A stretch of 64,000 bases of DNA from contig JAAXGN010000122.1 in NCBI GenBank assembly GCA_012267415.1, forward strand, positions 62,001 to 126,000. The letters are read 5' to 3'. Both the position numbers and the translations under genes were made by a program. The notes beneath the pieces are model-generated. The model was given only the letters and a program-made list of their open reading frames with translations, had not been told where the DNA came from and ran no database searches. Shown here in pieces: positions 26,524 to 35,333 of the stretch. Source of the DNA: Candidatus Poribacteria bacterium. Its GTDB lineage: Bacteria > Poribacteria > WGA-4E > WGA-3G. The number at the start of each line of letters is the position of its first letter. Position 1 is the stretch's first letter.

Positions 26524-29500
26524 ATGTTGTCTGCAATTAGAAACTATTTTTCACGTCCGCTCCTGCCCTTTTACGCAGACATAATCCATATTGCATCTAT
26601 AAAACGTTTACATCTGAAAAAGCTTCAGACCAAGTACTTAATCAGTATTCTACTGTTTAATATTCTACTGTTTTTACAATATTCAGTTGCAGTTGAGGAC
26701 GAAGCATCAATATTACACAATAATGACACATCCGAAATCCAAACTCACACAAACACACCTTCTTTTACATCAAGTACTTTCAGTTATGCCGACGTATATA
26801 CATTGGTGCTAAACTTGAATATAGCAGGCAACATCAAGATTGTTGCGATTGATAGTCAGGAAGAAAAGAAAGATACAATTAGTGTTTCACTTGAGAAGCT
26901 TGTCATAGATGAAGATCCGTCTGTGACTGATTCCTATCTTCAGAATATTACCATATCGGGTATCAAAGAAGATGGGGTACTTAAAATAAACGCACAACTT
27001 CCAGCAGATTCTGCAACGTCATCACTCAAAAACGCCTCTGAATCTAAAATAGAGACGCCCCTCCAATTAAACTATGCCATAAAAACACCTCCCGATATTT
27101 CTATTCAATTAAACGTAAATAAAGGCAACGTGTTCGTTCATCATGTTCGGGGGAAAATAGAAATACATGCTGAGACAGGAGACATACATTTAGATGAAAC
27201 ATCTGGCAACTACCAGATAGAAACACAGAAGGGTCGTATTCACGGTAAAATCCTATTTACGCCTGGAGAAAACAGAATAAAGACGAATGACGGTTCAATA
27301 AATCTAACTGTACTGGATGAACTGGCAGCACAGGCTGACCTAACAGCAAAAGATGGAGTGATACAACTTCATTTACCAGAAAACTATTCTGCGGATTTAG
27401 AATTAGACAGCGAAAAACAACACTATACCGTAAATGTTCCATCCGAAATTGCAGACAACAAAGGAACTATCAACGAAGGTGGACCGTTGTTAAGATTAAC
27501 GGCTACAGATACAATATCAATACTGCGGAATCCATGGTCTAAGAATGGGAATGCAGATACTGAAAAGACGTTGCCGCAGGAAGCAACAAAGAACCGTTCT
27601 GAAATTACCATACCATCCACAGAAATCCCACCATCAATAGATGGCAATCTTACAGAAAAGGCGTGGTTCAATGCTGAAAAACTCTCAACTTTCAGAAACC
27701 CACAAGGGAGTGATGTTGCTGAAAACTTAACCGACGTCCATCTGATGTGGGATGCCGATCATCTATATATCGGCGGAAGGATTTACCTCAATACCTATAA
27801 GATTCCAAGGGTGTCGCAGACACAACAGGATTCACCTATCTGGGTAGATGATTGTATTGAAATCCTAATTGATATGAATCCAGAAACAGAAGCCTACGCA
27901 CACTTGGTTCTGAACCCGATCGGTGGCTTATTCGACCAGAGAGTTAGAGAAGAAGGATATCCGAACTTCAGATTCGCTCCAAACGATGTTAAACACCTGC
28001 AGATAGATGACTCTACAGACAAATTTAAAAGTGACAGTACCTGGGATTCTAATGCCAGAATCGCTACGAAAATTTACGCGACATATTGGAGTTTTGAAAT
28101 TGCATATCCGTTGAATGATGGTGAGAGTAACACAAAGAACCAATGTCTCTTAAATGTGCATCGCAAGGCGATCGGTTCCTCCGGTAGGTCAAAGGATTTC
28201 AATAAGACATTAATCCGAGAATTCAGTTACTGGATTCCTATGTATGATGATGAATTTCCCTGGTGGCCACACTGGAAAGAAGGGATGGGATTATTGAAGT
28301 TAGTCAAGGGACAGACAACGGTTTCTGGGAGCTTGGATGTTACGGCCCACTATGAAGTTAAAGATATTGAAATAATTGATAATTTAAAAATCCCGAGCAG
28401 TGAAATGAAGAAGTTTTCACCCTTTTCGCCAGGGGATAGTATTACAAACGAACAACTCGCTTGGATGCTTACCGAATTGGAATACTATGACGAATTTAAG
28501 GATGCTCAGATTGAGATATTAGTATCTGATTCTGAGAGTCCTGAATCATCAAATAAACACGTGTCAGACGTCACACACGAAAAGGTAGACCAAGCAATTA
28601 CTGATGAAAAACATGACACCATCCCCTTGAAGGCAACTTTACAAATAAAGGTTACTGAGAATCCACTAGACTATGCTGCACGAATACTTATCAGAGAGAA
28701 CAAAAGTTTTCCATCACTATTTATACGAGAATGGTTTGACTTGACAGTTGGATACATCGCTGAAGCAGAAATTAAACTGAAACAGCAAATGATTGCCGAC
28801 TTTTATGTCAATCGGGGATACCTGTTCGCAGAAGTTAACTATGAATTTGCAGATGATATATTACAGATAAATGTCAACGAAGGGTACTTAGACGAGATAC
28901 GTTTTACTGGTAATCGTCGCATTCCTGAGAGTGAACTTAACCTGGCAATTGGAATAAACAAAGAGAGTGTGTTCTATGAAACACTTGCAGAAACAAGCAT
29001 AAATAAGATGGCAGATAAACTCAGTAAAGATAATGAGCATTTCAAGTCAATACTCGACTGGAACGTACAACGTGAAGGTGGAAGAAACATCTTGCTGATT
29101 GAAATTGAAGAGCAACCGAGTTTCAAACCAGGTTGGTATCCGATTGTTGGTTTCAATAGAATTCATGGATTTGTCCTTGGTGCTGGAGGTAATCTATCAA
29201 CCGACTTTACTGGAGATGAACAGGTATTCGGGACGTTGAGTGGTGGCTTTGCAAGTAGAATACTCAACTATTCTTTTGGTATTGAGAAGAATTTCTTCAA
29301 TAGGAACCCGTTAGCCATAGGGCTCGGTTTCTTTAAGTTGTCTGATATTAGTAATAACGCTTTTCGTGATTTTCCTGTAGAACCAAATCTTACTGCTGCA
29401 GCTTACGGTATCGATTCAGCAGATTATTATCAGCGCGATGGTCAACAGTATTGGATGGCGCAGTCGATAGGAAATTTCTCCATGCTTAGATTGGAAATAA

Positions 29501-30264
29501 CAATGGAGAATCATAGCAATCTGTCCAAATCGACCGATTGGAGTTATTATGAACGCAAACGGATAAAACGTGGGAATGCCAGAATTGATAAAGGAAGAAT
29601 GAACACCATAGCAATCGGTTATACAATTGATACGCGGGATGAAAAATCAAAAGTGAGACGTCCACAGTTTTTGGGAAGTAATCTGATCCCTTGGCCGAAT
29701 GACAGGACAAAACGTGGATGGCGAGGGAATATCGGTATAGATATTGCTGGAAAATTCATTGGGGGTGACTTTAAGTACAACTTATATAGATTTGACTTGG
29801 TGAGATACACACCTATTTACAGACAACATCATTTCAATATCCGACTTTCAGGACATGTTGCAGATGCACCTTTACCGAGTCAACGTCTATTATATCTTGG
29901 GGGTGCAGCAACGTTACGGGGTTATGATTTTAATTCTTTTGCTGGTGATAAACGCTTACTTGTCAATGTTGAATACCGGTTCCAGGTCGAAACAAAAGTC
30001 AACACTAATCCAGAAGTAATACTTGGTACTGCGCTATATACATTTATGGATACTGGACAAGTATGGTGGCATGATGAAAATCCTATATCTGAATTTGCAT
30101 TTAACGAATTGAAGACTTCAGCAGGTGTAGGTATCTCATTTTTTCTCAGTCCACCTGATGGTCTTCAACCATTAACGACTGCATTTGAATTTGCTGTACC
30201 AATAAACATTGATGAATCCCTTAGAACAGCGAAATTGATTTGGCGTTTAGAACGCATGTTCTGA
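26524..30264 (+). CDS. Omp85-family outer membrane protein fused to adhesin-like and CBM9-like domains
   Basis: A 1246-residue protein with several parts. A signal-like helix near residue 40-55 (LISILLFNILLFL) follows a long N-region. Residues ~90-330 look like a DUF4097-type beta-helix (GNVFVHHVRGKIEIHAETGD). Residues ~365-595 form a CBM9-like sandwich (IPPSIDGNLTEKAW, WDADHLYIGGRI, WVDDCIEILID). Residues ~610-860 contain POTRA repeats (IDNLKIPSSEMKKF, IRFTGNRRIPESEL). From ~863 to the end is a BamA/TamA-like 16-strand barrel region (LYLGGAATLRGYDFNSFAGD is the conserved loop) that ends in Phe. ATG 26524 has AAGG upstream. The barrel places it in the outer membrane; whether it folds, transports or binds sugar is unknown. 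Confidence 0.8.
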   Translation: MLSAIRNYFSRPLLPFYADIIHIASIKRLHLKKLQTKYLISILLFNILLFLQYSVAVEDEASILHNNDTSEIQTHTNTPSFTSSTFSYADVYTLVLNLNIAGNIKIVAIDSQEEKKDTISVSLEKLVIDEDPSVTDSYLQNITISGIKEDGVLKINAQLPADSATSSLKNASESKIETPLQLNYAIKTPPDISIQLNVNKGNVFVHHVRGKIEIHAETGDIHLDETSGNYQIETQKGRIHGKILFTPGENRIKTNDGSINLTVLDELAAQADLTAKDGVIQLHLPENYSADLELDSEKQHYTVNVPSEIADNKGTINEGGPLLRLTATDTISILRNPWSKNGNADTEKTLPQEATKNRSEITIPSTEIPPSIDGNLTEKAWFNAEKLSTFRNPQGSDVAENLTDVHLMWDADHLYIGGRIYLNTYKIPRVSQTQQDSPIWVDDCIEILIDMNPETEAYAHLVLNPIGGLFDQRVREEGYPNFRFAPNDVKHLQIDDSTDKFKSDSTWDSNARIATKIYATYWSFEIAYPLNDGESNTKNQCLLNVHRKAIGSSGRSKDFNKTLIREFSYWIPMYDDEFPWWPHWKEGMGLLKLVKGQTTVSGSLDVTAHYEVKDIEIIDNLKIPSSEMKKFSPFSPGDSITNEQLAWMLTELEYYDEFKDAQIEILVSDSESPESSNKHVSDVTHEKVDQAITDEKHDTIPLKATLQIKVTENPLDYAARILIRENKSFPSLFIREWFDLTVGYIAEAEIKLKQQMIADFYVNRGYLFAEVNYEFADDILQINVNEGYLDEIRFTGNRRIPESELNLAIGINKESVFYETLAETSINKMADKLSKDNEHFKSILDWNVQREGGRNILLIEIEEQPSFKPGWYPIVGFNRIHGFVLGAGGNLSTDFTGDEQVFGTLSGGFASRILNYSFGIEKNFFNRNPLAIGLGFFKLSDISNNAFRDFPVEPNLTAAAYGIDSADYYQRDGQQYWMAQSIGNFSMLRLEITMENHSNLSKSTDWSYYERKRIKRGNARIDKGRMNTIAIGYTIDTRDEKSKVRRPQFLGSNLIPWPNDRTKRGWRGNIGIDIAGKFIGGDFKYNLYRFDLVRYTPIYRQHHFNIRLSGHVADAPLPSQRLLYLGGAATLRGYDFNSFAGDKRLLVNVEYRFQVETKVNTNPEVILGTALYTFMDTGQVWWHDENPISEFAFNELKTSAGVGISFFLSPPDGLQPLTTAFEFAVPINIDESLRTAKLIWRLERMF

Positions 30265-30349
30265 TTTTGGTTCTCATAACCGTATCCCAAGATTCCCAAT
30301 TGGTAATTTTTCAGATTGTTCATTATAGGCTGTGAACGGATGGTGTTAT

Positions 30350-30556
30350 ATCTTTCGGGCGAGGAAAATTTGTCCCTACAGGATTCAATTCAATTATTCC
30401 GTTCATAAGAATTCTCCTGCTGATGTTTATCTTCTCGTAGGGGCGGGGTTTCCTCGCCCGTTTTTCATGTACTGTGGATTGGGAGATCAAAACCATGTAT
30501 GGCGGTTTGAGAGACCCAATCATTCTATCTCGGGTTGGGAAACCCAACCCCTACGA
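30350..30556. mobile_element. Internally deleted derivative of RAYT-1 flank with family A palindromes
   Basis: This ~207-bp stretch is a compact copy of the region around RAYT-1. Its first part (from CGGGCGAGG at about 30358 to ATTATTCCGT) matches 34870-34915 inside RAYT-1, then it jumps directly to CATAAGAATTCTCCTG, which matches 35161 at the RAYT-1 start codon and continues through the same palindrome pair (30438-30462 and about 30525-30556 versus 35194-35218 and 35262-35287). So ~245 bp of RAYT coding sequence is missing. The terminal palindrome supplies the TAG stop of cas5. Confidence 0.75.
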
Positions 30557-31183
30557 TGTCTTTTGTGCATGCAAATAGACACCCCAATTTTTATCGGTAT
30601 CGTGCAGTACATCACCCTTATATTTTATTTTCTCTGTGATGAGACAGAAAACCCGTGCGCCGCATCGTTTACGCGGGATTTCTGCAGTGAAATGGGTTGG
30701 TAAGACTTGCACCTGTCCATGAATTTGCGCGTCAGGAAACGGGAATATCGTGTTCTGATAGGTGGTTTCAGATTTACGTTCTAACACCACTTCGTCAATA
30801 GATTTCACAGTTGCTAAATCTGAGGAACGTCCCAACAGCAAAGGGTAACGCGGACGTTCTAATGCGTCCTTTAACCACATCTCAGGAGTATAAAGATAGA
30901 GTTCTGGTTGTACAAGGAATTCACGTCTATTGATGTTTGACTTTGCATCTAATTTTCCCCCAAACTCATACACCGTTTCTAAATCAATTGCCCTCCCTTT
31001 ACTCTTAAAAACATACCCGATTGCTGCATCATGCGGTGTAACCCAATCCCCTTTGGCAGCACTCAAAAGTCCGTAAATTGCTGACAGTGGTGGTAAGGGG
31101 AGGGTCGGTTGGAATCCACTAATAAATAACGGATTCCGAAACGATGACACCCATCCCGTAATGTGAACGCGTAGTACCCTCAT
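30551..31183 (-). CDS. cas5: CRISPR-associated protein Cas5 (type I-B, Cas5t-like)
   Basis: A 210-residue Cas5: MRVLRVHITGWVSSFRNPLF is the first RAMP strand, and LPLPPLSAIYGLLSAAKGDW is the hallmark P-P-L-S-T-x-x-G-L-L motif of the type I-B group. In Cascade, Cas5 caps the 5' handle of the crRNA. Its ATG overlaps the cas7 stop (ATGA). The stop codon TAG at 30551 lies within a family A palindrome, so the natural C-terminus may have been shortened, although WGVYLHAQ resembles a Cas5 end. No cas3, cas1, cas2 or cas4 follows; the next gene is the unrelated barrel protein on the other strand. Confidence 0.9.
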   Translation of the reverse strand: MRVLRVHITGWVSSFRNPLFISGFQPTLPLPPLSAIYGLLSAAKGDWVTPHDAAIGYVFKSKGRAIDLETVYEFGGKLDAKSNINRREFLVQPELYLYTPEMWLKDALERPRYPLLLGRSSDLATVKSIDEVVLERKSETTYQNTIFPFPDAQIHGQVQVLPTHFTAEIPRKRCGARVFCLITEKIKYKGDVLHDTDKNWGVYLHAQKTS

Positions 31184-32211
31184 GGTGTGTCTCCGATATG
31201 TGTTTCTAACTTTTCTGAAAGCTTGGAGATGACCACATTTGGAGAATCGTAAACAATTTCACACGGTAGGTCTGTGTTATCCGCAAAATTCGACAGATCT
31301 TCATCTAATTCATCCATGAATCCGCTTCGTCTCCCAATGTAAATTGCATCACACAATCGGTCTGCGTAGTCTTGAATAACTTGGTGCAGTGCGTCTAAAG
31401 ATAACTCTCCTACTTCATTGCGTTCTACCATCAGATTCATGAATGGATGGTTTCCACCATCAAGCACTGTGAGGATTATCAATTTTGGGGTGACATCCGT
31501 TAAGTGTGATGTTAACTTGGCTCCTCCACTGAGGATAGGTAGTGCCTCAAGTGTCTGTTGACAACGTCGGAGACGGATCTCTTTTGGGAGTACCCAGAGG
31601 GATTTTTCCTCTGCTTGTTTTCCGCCAGCATCCTGGATAGTCTGTACATAACTTTCAGCGATGTTCAGATAACCAGTTCTATTAACAGCAGATAATGAAC
31701 CAACTGCACCGAGATCTAAAGAAAAGATACCTTGTAGTACACACGAATAAAATTGGTGTTCATAAGGCACAGGGTCACCTTCTTGTCGTGCCATCACACC
31801 GAAGTCGTTTGTAGGAATTTGGGGTTCAATAGAAATCAGCGGTGAACACTTCAGTGGGGACAACCGAGTTACAGTCAAATTCACTCTTTTTTTGCCTTGT
31901 AATTCACTTTGAGCACGCATGTAACCAAAGACATCGTCATCATCGTAATTAACTGGGTCTGCAGCAGTGAAAGCGATTTTTTTCTCTCGTTCTATAGGTG
32001 AGTTTTTCCATTCGTCAAATTCCTGTTCCAGGGTTGTGCGCCACCAGTTTCGCCATGCTTGTCCAGAAACGTAAGGGTATGTGTTCCGTCCCTTTCTTAA
32101 TGTTTTGACCTTTACAATATTTTCAGTTCTTTCAGATGTGTCCTCGCCTGCGTTGTTAAGGGCGGAATATGGTGCATCTATTAAGGTTAGTCCGATAAGG
32201 TGTTTAGGCAT
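31180..32211 (-). CDS. cas7: CRISPR-associated protein Cas7 (Cst2/DevR type)
   Basis: A 343-residue Cas7 backbone subunit. It begins MPKHLIGLTLIDAPYSALNN and has the family block KVKTLRKGRNTYPYVSGQAW followed by RNWWRTTLEQEF, typical of Cst2/DevR. Several copies would line the crRNA spacer in the Cascade filament. It lies 17 bp after cas8 and overlaps cas5 by 4 bp, forming one operon. SLDLGAVGSLSAVNRTGYLNI and the basic GRRSGFMDELDED region are also typical. The short gaps support translational coupling. Nothing in the sequence suggests inactivation. Confidence 0.92.
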   Translation of the reverse strand: MPKHLIGLTLIDAPYSALNNAGEDTSERTENIVKVKTLRKGRNTYPYVSGQAWRNWWRTTLEQEFDEWKNSPIEREKKIAFTAADPVNYDDDDVFGYMRAQSELQGKKRVNLTVTRLSPLKCSPLISIEPQIPTNDFGVMARQEGDPVPYEHQFYSCVLQGIFSLDLGAVGSLSAVNRTGYLNIAESYVQTIQDAGGKQAEEKSLWVLPKEIRLRRCQQTLEALPILSGGAKLTSHLTDVTPKLIILTVLDGGNHPFMNLMVERNEVGELSLDALHQVIQDYADRLCDAIYIGRRSGFMDELDEDLSNFADNTDLPCEIVYDSPNVVISKLSEKLETHIGDTP

Positions 32212-32228
32212 GATGAGTCCTCCTCAAA

Positions 32229-33608
32229 TTATTCATTAACAGATTCATTATCTGTATCTGACGTATCATCGTCATCAGAATCAACATAACCTTGGTCCTG
32301 TAACCAGTTGTGTAGTCGTTCATAAACACGAAAAAGCAGTAAATCACGGGTCTCTTTAAATGGTGTTGCTGTAAAATCTTGGCTTTCTGGAAAGAGATAT
32401 TCCACATAATCATCTAATGAAAAAAGAGGGTTTTGTTTCCCTTGTCTTATTCTATCACGGATAATGTATAGCAATACAGTTCGGCATGCCTCATAACTAT
32501 TTGCACCTTCTAAACGAGTTAGCCGTCTAACGCTTCCAGATTCCTGTATGCATTCCGCTATAAGATCACCGACCTGTTTAATTTTTTCAAGTCGTGTTTG
32601 TTCCATAGTTCTAACCTCCTTTAGGTAGAGAGCTAACAATTCCCAATTTGCTCGCGTCTTTCTGTGTCGTCTATCTATAAAGTATACAAGAATTGAGATG
32701 TCCTGCAATAAGTTTTCATATACACGGTTTATACGATTTTTGTAGTCATCCTCAGTTTCAACTTTATCCCAGTTGATTCTTCCATAACCCGTTTGCACAA
32801 TGTCCTGCCATGCCTTATCAAACGGACTTTGATAGGCATGACGTAAAAACTTAAATACTGCTGCGGGCATGTAGAACATTTCAAGTTCCGGACCTTGGTT
32901 GTAATTTGTCCAGCAGTAGATCTGCATGGAAATATCTTCATCTGTTCGCATTTCCTGATACTGCAACATTTGACGAGTCATATAGAATATGCCGTTACGT
33001 GGATTCTTATAGCCAGGATTGAAACAACCGGTTATGTCTTGTTGCAGTTGTTGATTACGAATGTCTGTAATACATATCCGTGCCCAACTCCGCAGTGCTT
33101 TCGCAGAATTAGAGTGCAGTGTAAGGAACTTTCCAGCAGTAGCCAAGAATACCAATGGAGAGAGTTGAATAGCTAACGTGCATGCAGTGCAATATTCCGC
33201 TCCATCAGCGAAGGCAGGAAAGAAGTTTCGCAAAGTACCGGAACCAGTTAAAGGCACATGTGTTTTTGACAGATAGGTGTTAGCATCTCGTCTGCCACAT
33301 CCCATACAATTTCCTGCATCGTTTAATTCACTTATCGTATCCATATATTCTTTTAACTCTACCTTAAGCAGTTCCACACGATCCCGTTTGCTAAATGCAG
33401 GATTGGTCAATACACTATTTGGAAAAATACTGTGTAAATTTGCCCAACCGGCTTTTGTTTGTATCATCGGTGCAATATCGTTGATAACCAGTTCAAGGTC
33501 ATCAGTCGTTATCTGTTCAGGTTGTACATTTTGTCCTAACCATTCACAGATACCAGTAACGCCCGCATCAACAAACGGATTACCCATCAATTTCTCATAA
33601 ATTGGCAT
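32229..33608 (-). CDS. cas8: CRISPR-associated Cas8 (Cst1/Cas8b1-like large subunit)
   Basis: A 459-residue large subunit of the type I-B (Tneap/Cst) effector. It has the zinc-finger pattern expected of Cst1: CMGCGRRD near 105 and YCTACTLA about 35 residues later, and the opening NPFVDAGVTGICEWLG. The subunit recognises the PAM and positions the target for Cas3. AGGAG lies nine bases before the ATG, and a perfect 16-bp palindrome 57 bp upstream may be an operator. The acidic C-terminus (DSDDDDTSDTDNESVNE) is unusual. Order is cas8-cas7-cas5, as in the Myxococcus dev and Thermotoga neapolitana type loci; cas6 is not here but at 48718. Confidence 0.88.
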   Translation of the reverse strand: MPIYEKLMGNPFVDAGVTGICEWLGQNVQPEQITTDDLELVINDIAPMIQTKAGWANLHSIFPNSVLTNPAFSKRDRVELLKVELKEYMDTISELNDAGNCMGCGRRDANTYLSKTHVPLTGSGTLRNFFPAFADGAEYCTACTLAIQLSPLVFLATAGKFLTLHSNSAKALRSWARICITDIRNQQLQQDITGCFNPGYKNPRNGIFYMTRQMLQYQEMRTDEDISMQIYCWTNYNQGPELEMFYMPAAVFKFLRHAYQSPFDKAWQDIVQTGYGRINWDKVETEDDYKNRINRVYENLLQDISILVYFIDRRHRKTRANWELLALYLKEVRTMEQTRLEKIKQVGDLIAECIQESGSVRRLTRLEGANSYEACRTVLLYIIRDRIRQGKQNPLFSLDDYVEYLFPESQDFTATPFKETRDLLLFRVYERLHNWLQDQGYVDSDDDDTSDTDNESVNE

Positions 33609-33664
33609 TGCAAACTCTCCTCTCTATTGTATTATTTCTGACTTTTAAGCATAACATGGGAATT

Positions 33665-33680
33665 TAGTATAATTATACTA
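33665..33680. promoter_or_regulatory. Perfect 16-bp palindrome upstream of the cas operon
   Basis: TAGTATAATTATACTA is fully self-complementary and lies 57 bp before the cas8 start. It also contains TATAAT. It could be a repressor operator overlapping a promoter; the low complexity of the sequence makes chance possible. Confidence 0.4.
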
Positions 33681-33786
33681 CTAAATGGGAAATATTACAT
33701 ACTTATTTTGTATATAAATTCAGACTTCAGTAGATGGGTAGTAGGGTGAAAGGGTAGAAGAGGGAAAGATGGATGCTCCGTAAGTT

Positions 33787-34368
33787 CTAAGAAATTTGAG
33801 GGTCATCCATATCCTTAAGCATTATCATCTGTAAGTCGTGAATGATCGTTGTTAACTTATTAATGTCATTGGTCTGGTTTTTGATCGCCAAGGTATTAAA
33901 TTCTATTTTTTGAGCATTTGCTTCTACTGTTGTACGTAGTTTGTCTATCTCAATAAAAAACCGATCAAAACCGTTGTCAAATTTCTCGTTTAGAATGCTA
34001 AACTGAGAGTTACGAGTTTCAGACTCAATGTCGAGTTTGGAATTCAGGTTTTGTATTTCATTCATGAGACGCGTATAGTCGTTTTTTGTTGCTTCTGAGA
34101 CGTTGTCAATTTTTGAATCCAAAATGGCGAATTTCGTATCCATATTAGCGAATTTCGTATCCATATTAGCGAATTTCGTATCCATATTGGCGATTGTTGA
34201 ATTCATAATGACGAATTTTGAATTCAAATTGGCCATCTCGTTTATGAGACGCGTATATTCATTCGCTTGCGCATCTGATTGTCTTTTGCTGTTATACCAA
34301 TAAGAAATGAGAAAAATTATGGCAGCCGCTACAATTGAACCACCTGAACCTATCAACAAATTCCACAT
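33787..34368 (-). CDS. Membrane-anchored coiled-coil protein with heptad DNA repeats
   Basis: A 193-residue protein with an N-terminal helix (GSGGSIVAAAIIFLISYWY) and an extended coiled coil. Three identical 7-residue units (ANMDTKF) are encoded by a 21-bp tandem repeat, and a longer repeat of ~60 residues is visible (YTRLINEMANLNSKF and YTRLMNEIQNLNSKL). Such proteins resemble the DUF1640/Bdr-like coiled-coil group but no function is evident. It lies directly upstream of the cas operon in the same orientation, 178 bp away, next to the RAYT-1 palindrome array. No RBS stronger than an AG-rich run was found. Inner-membrane anchoring with a cytoplasmic or periplasmic rod is inferred. Confidence 0.65.
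   Translation of the reverse strand: MWNLLIGSGGSIVAAAIIFLISYWYNSKRQSDAQANEYTRLINEMANLNSKFVIMNSTIANMDTKFANMDTKFANMDTKFAILDSKIDNVSEATKNDYTRLMNEIQNLNSKLDIESETRNSQFSILNEKFDNGFDRFFIEIDKLRTTVEANAQKIEFNTLAIKNQTNDINKLTTIIHDLQMIMLKDMDDPQIS
34127..34189. repeat. 3 x 21-bp tandem repeat in coiled-coil gene
   Basis: Three consecutive 21-bp units (starts 34127, 34148, 34169) with at most one base of difference encode the heptad FKTDMNA in reverse (ANMDTKF on the minus strand). Copy change would extend the coiled coil by one heptad per unit. Confidence 0.85.
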
Positions 34369-34404
34369 CGTATTGACTCCATATAGCCTTCGCTATAGAC
34401 TTCA

Positions 34405-34595
34405 TCTCCGTAGGGGCGGGGTTTCCCCGCCCGTTGTCCCGTAGTTGAACGTTATATATTCTCGTAGGGGATGGATTTCCCATCCCGTTATTCCTTATGT
34501 GAACGTTGTATATCTCCGTAGGGGATGGGTTTCCCATCCCGTTATCCCGTATTTAATTGTGTGTCTTTCGGTCGGGGAAACCCCGCCCCTACGAT
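34405..34595. repeat. Family A palindrome array 3' of RAYT-1
   Basis: Four palindromes at 34409-34433, 34463-34487, 34517-34541 (same orientation, exact 54-bp period) and about 34570-34595 (opposite orientation). Each has the form CGTAGGGG-arm-TTTCCC-arm-CCG; the arms alternate GCGGG and ATGGG with compensating changes on both sides, so the hairpin is conserved. The array abuts the RAYT-1 stop codon. Some units can hybridise with each other to give longer stems. Confidence 0.85.
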
Positions 34596-34605
34596 TGGGT
34601 GTAAA

Positions 34606-35163
34606 TCACCGGATATTGTCAGGATGGAATTTGTCTAACTCCCATTTCATCGGATTATTCTGTATATATTGACGAAGACGTTGTAAATCATTATCGTCAC
34701 GTATGATATGATCGTGATAGTTTCTTTGCCAGATACGGGTCCCCGGTGTATTGTGCTTTTGGTTTATATGTTTGGTAGATTGGTATTTGAAATATGCGAC
34801 GATTTTTCCCAGCGAAGGTGGATCTTTCGGGCGAGGAGACCTCGCCCCTACGGATGGTGATGTGTTATTCGGGCGAGGAGACCTCGCCCCTACAGGTTTC
34901 AATGTAATTATTCCGTGCAGGTGGTTTGGCATGATGACATAATCATCTGTTTTAACAGAAGAATAATGTTGTTGAATTTTGTTCCACCATTCAATGGCAA
35001 TTCTACCTAATTCATTCAATTGCATTTTTCCATCTATTATCGGTCCATATATGCATTGATGATGTTGAACGCAGATGGTCACGAAATATGAACCAAGTTG
35101 ACTGTAATTATATCCTCGTAAGCGTGTGTTACGACGTTGAGGAAGATCAGGTTTCTGTTTCAT
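34606..35163 (-). CDS. REP-associated tyrosine transposase (RAYT-1, IS200-like)
   Basis: A 185-residue Y1-HUH transposase. FVTICVQHHQCIYG is the first strand, and VIMPNHLHGIITL contains the H-x-H metal motif; the later RIWQRNYHDHIIRDDNDLQ carries the catalytic Tyr (QRNYHDHI) and Y-I-x-x-N-P-x-x-W follows. RAYTs mobilise or propagate REP palindromes. Uniquely, about 30 residues between the H-x-H strand and the next helix (VGARSPRPN... twice) are encoded by two family A palindromes inserted in frame. The gene is bracketed by further family A arrays on both sides. The ATG at 35163 has AGGAGAATTCTT upstream. Confidence 0.9.
   Translation of the reverse strand: MKQKPDLPQRRNTRLRGYNYSQLGSYFVTICVQHHQCIYGPIIDGKMQLNELGRIAIEWWNKIQQHYSSVKTDDYVIMPNHLHGIITLKPVGARSPRPNNTSPSVGARSPRPKDPPSLGKIVAYFKYQSTKHINQKHNTPGTRIWQRNYHDHIIRDDNDLQRLRQYIQNNPMKWELDKFHPDNIR
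34828..34894. repeat. Two family A palindromes inside the RAYT-1 coding sequence
   Basis: Palindromes at 34828-34852 and 34870-34894, 42 bp apart (14 codons), lie in frame in RAYT-1 and encode two copies of VGARSPRP. They are in the same orientation and are the only such insertion in a recognisable functional gene in the window. Confidence 0.85.
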
Positions 35164-35193
35164 AAGAATTCTCCTGTTGATGTTTTATCTTTT

Positions 35194-35287
35194 CGTAGGG
35201 GCGGGGTTTCCCCGCCCGTTATTCCTGTACTGACGGATTGGGAGACCCAACGATTGTATATCGGGTTGGGAGACCCAACCCCTACGA
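35194..35287. repeat. Family A palindrome pair 5' of RAYT-1
   Basis: A palindrome at 35194-35218, a partial one (GGATTGGGAGACCCAACG) near 35236 and another at 35262-35287 in the opposite orientation. The whole block is duplicated at 30430-30556. It lies in the 170-bp gap between RAYT-1 and the metalloprotease gene. Confidence 0.85.
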
Positions 35288-35333
35288 GGCGTTTTTTGAA
35301 GCGTTGGGAAACCTGCCATCGACTCAGTTTCGC

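Noticed and set aside
34405-34545. 54-bp spaced palindromes as a CRISPR array next to the cas operon
   Set aside because: Only three units, with partly conserved spacers and a palindrome type that occurs singly all over the window. It is a RAYT-type repeat array.
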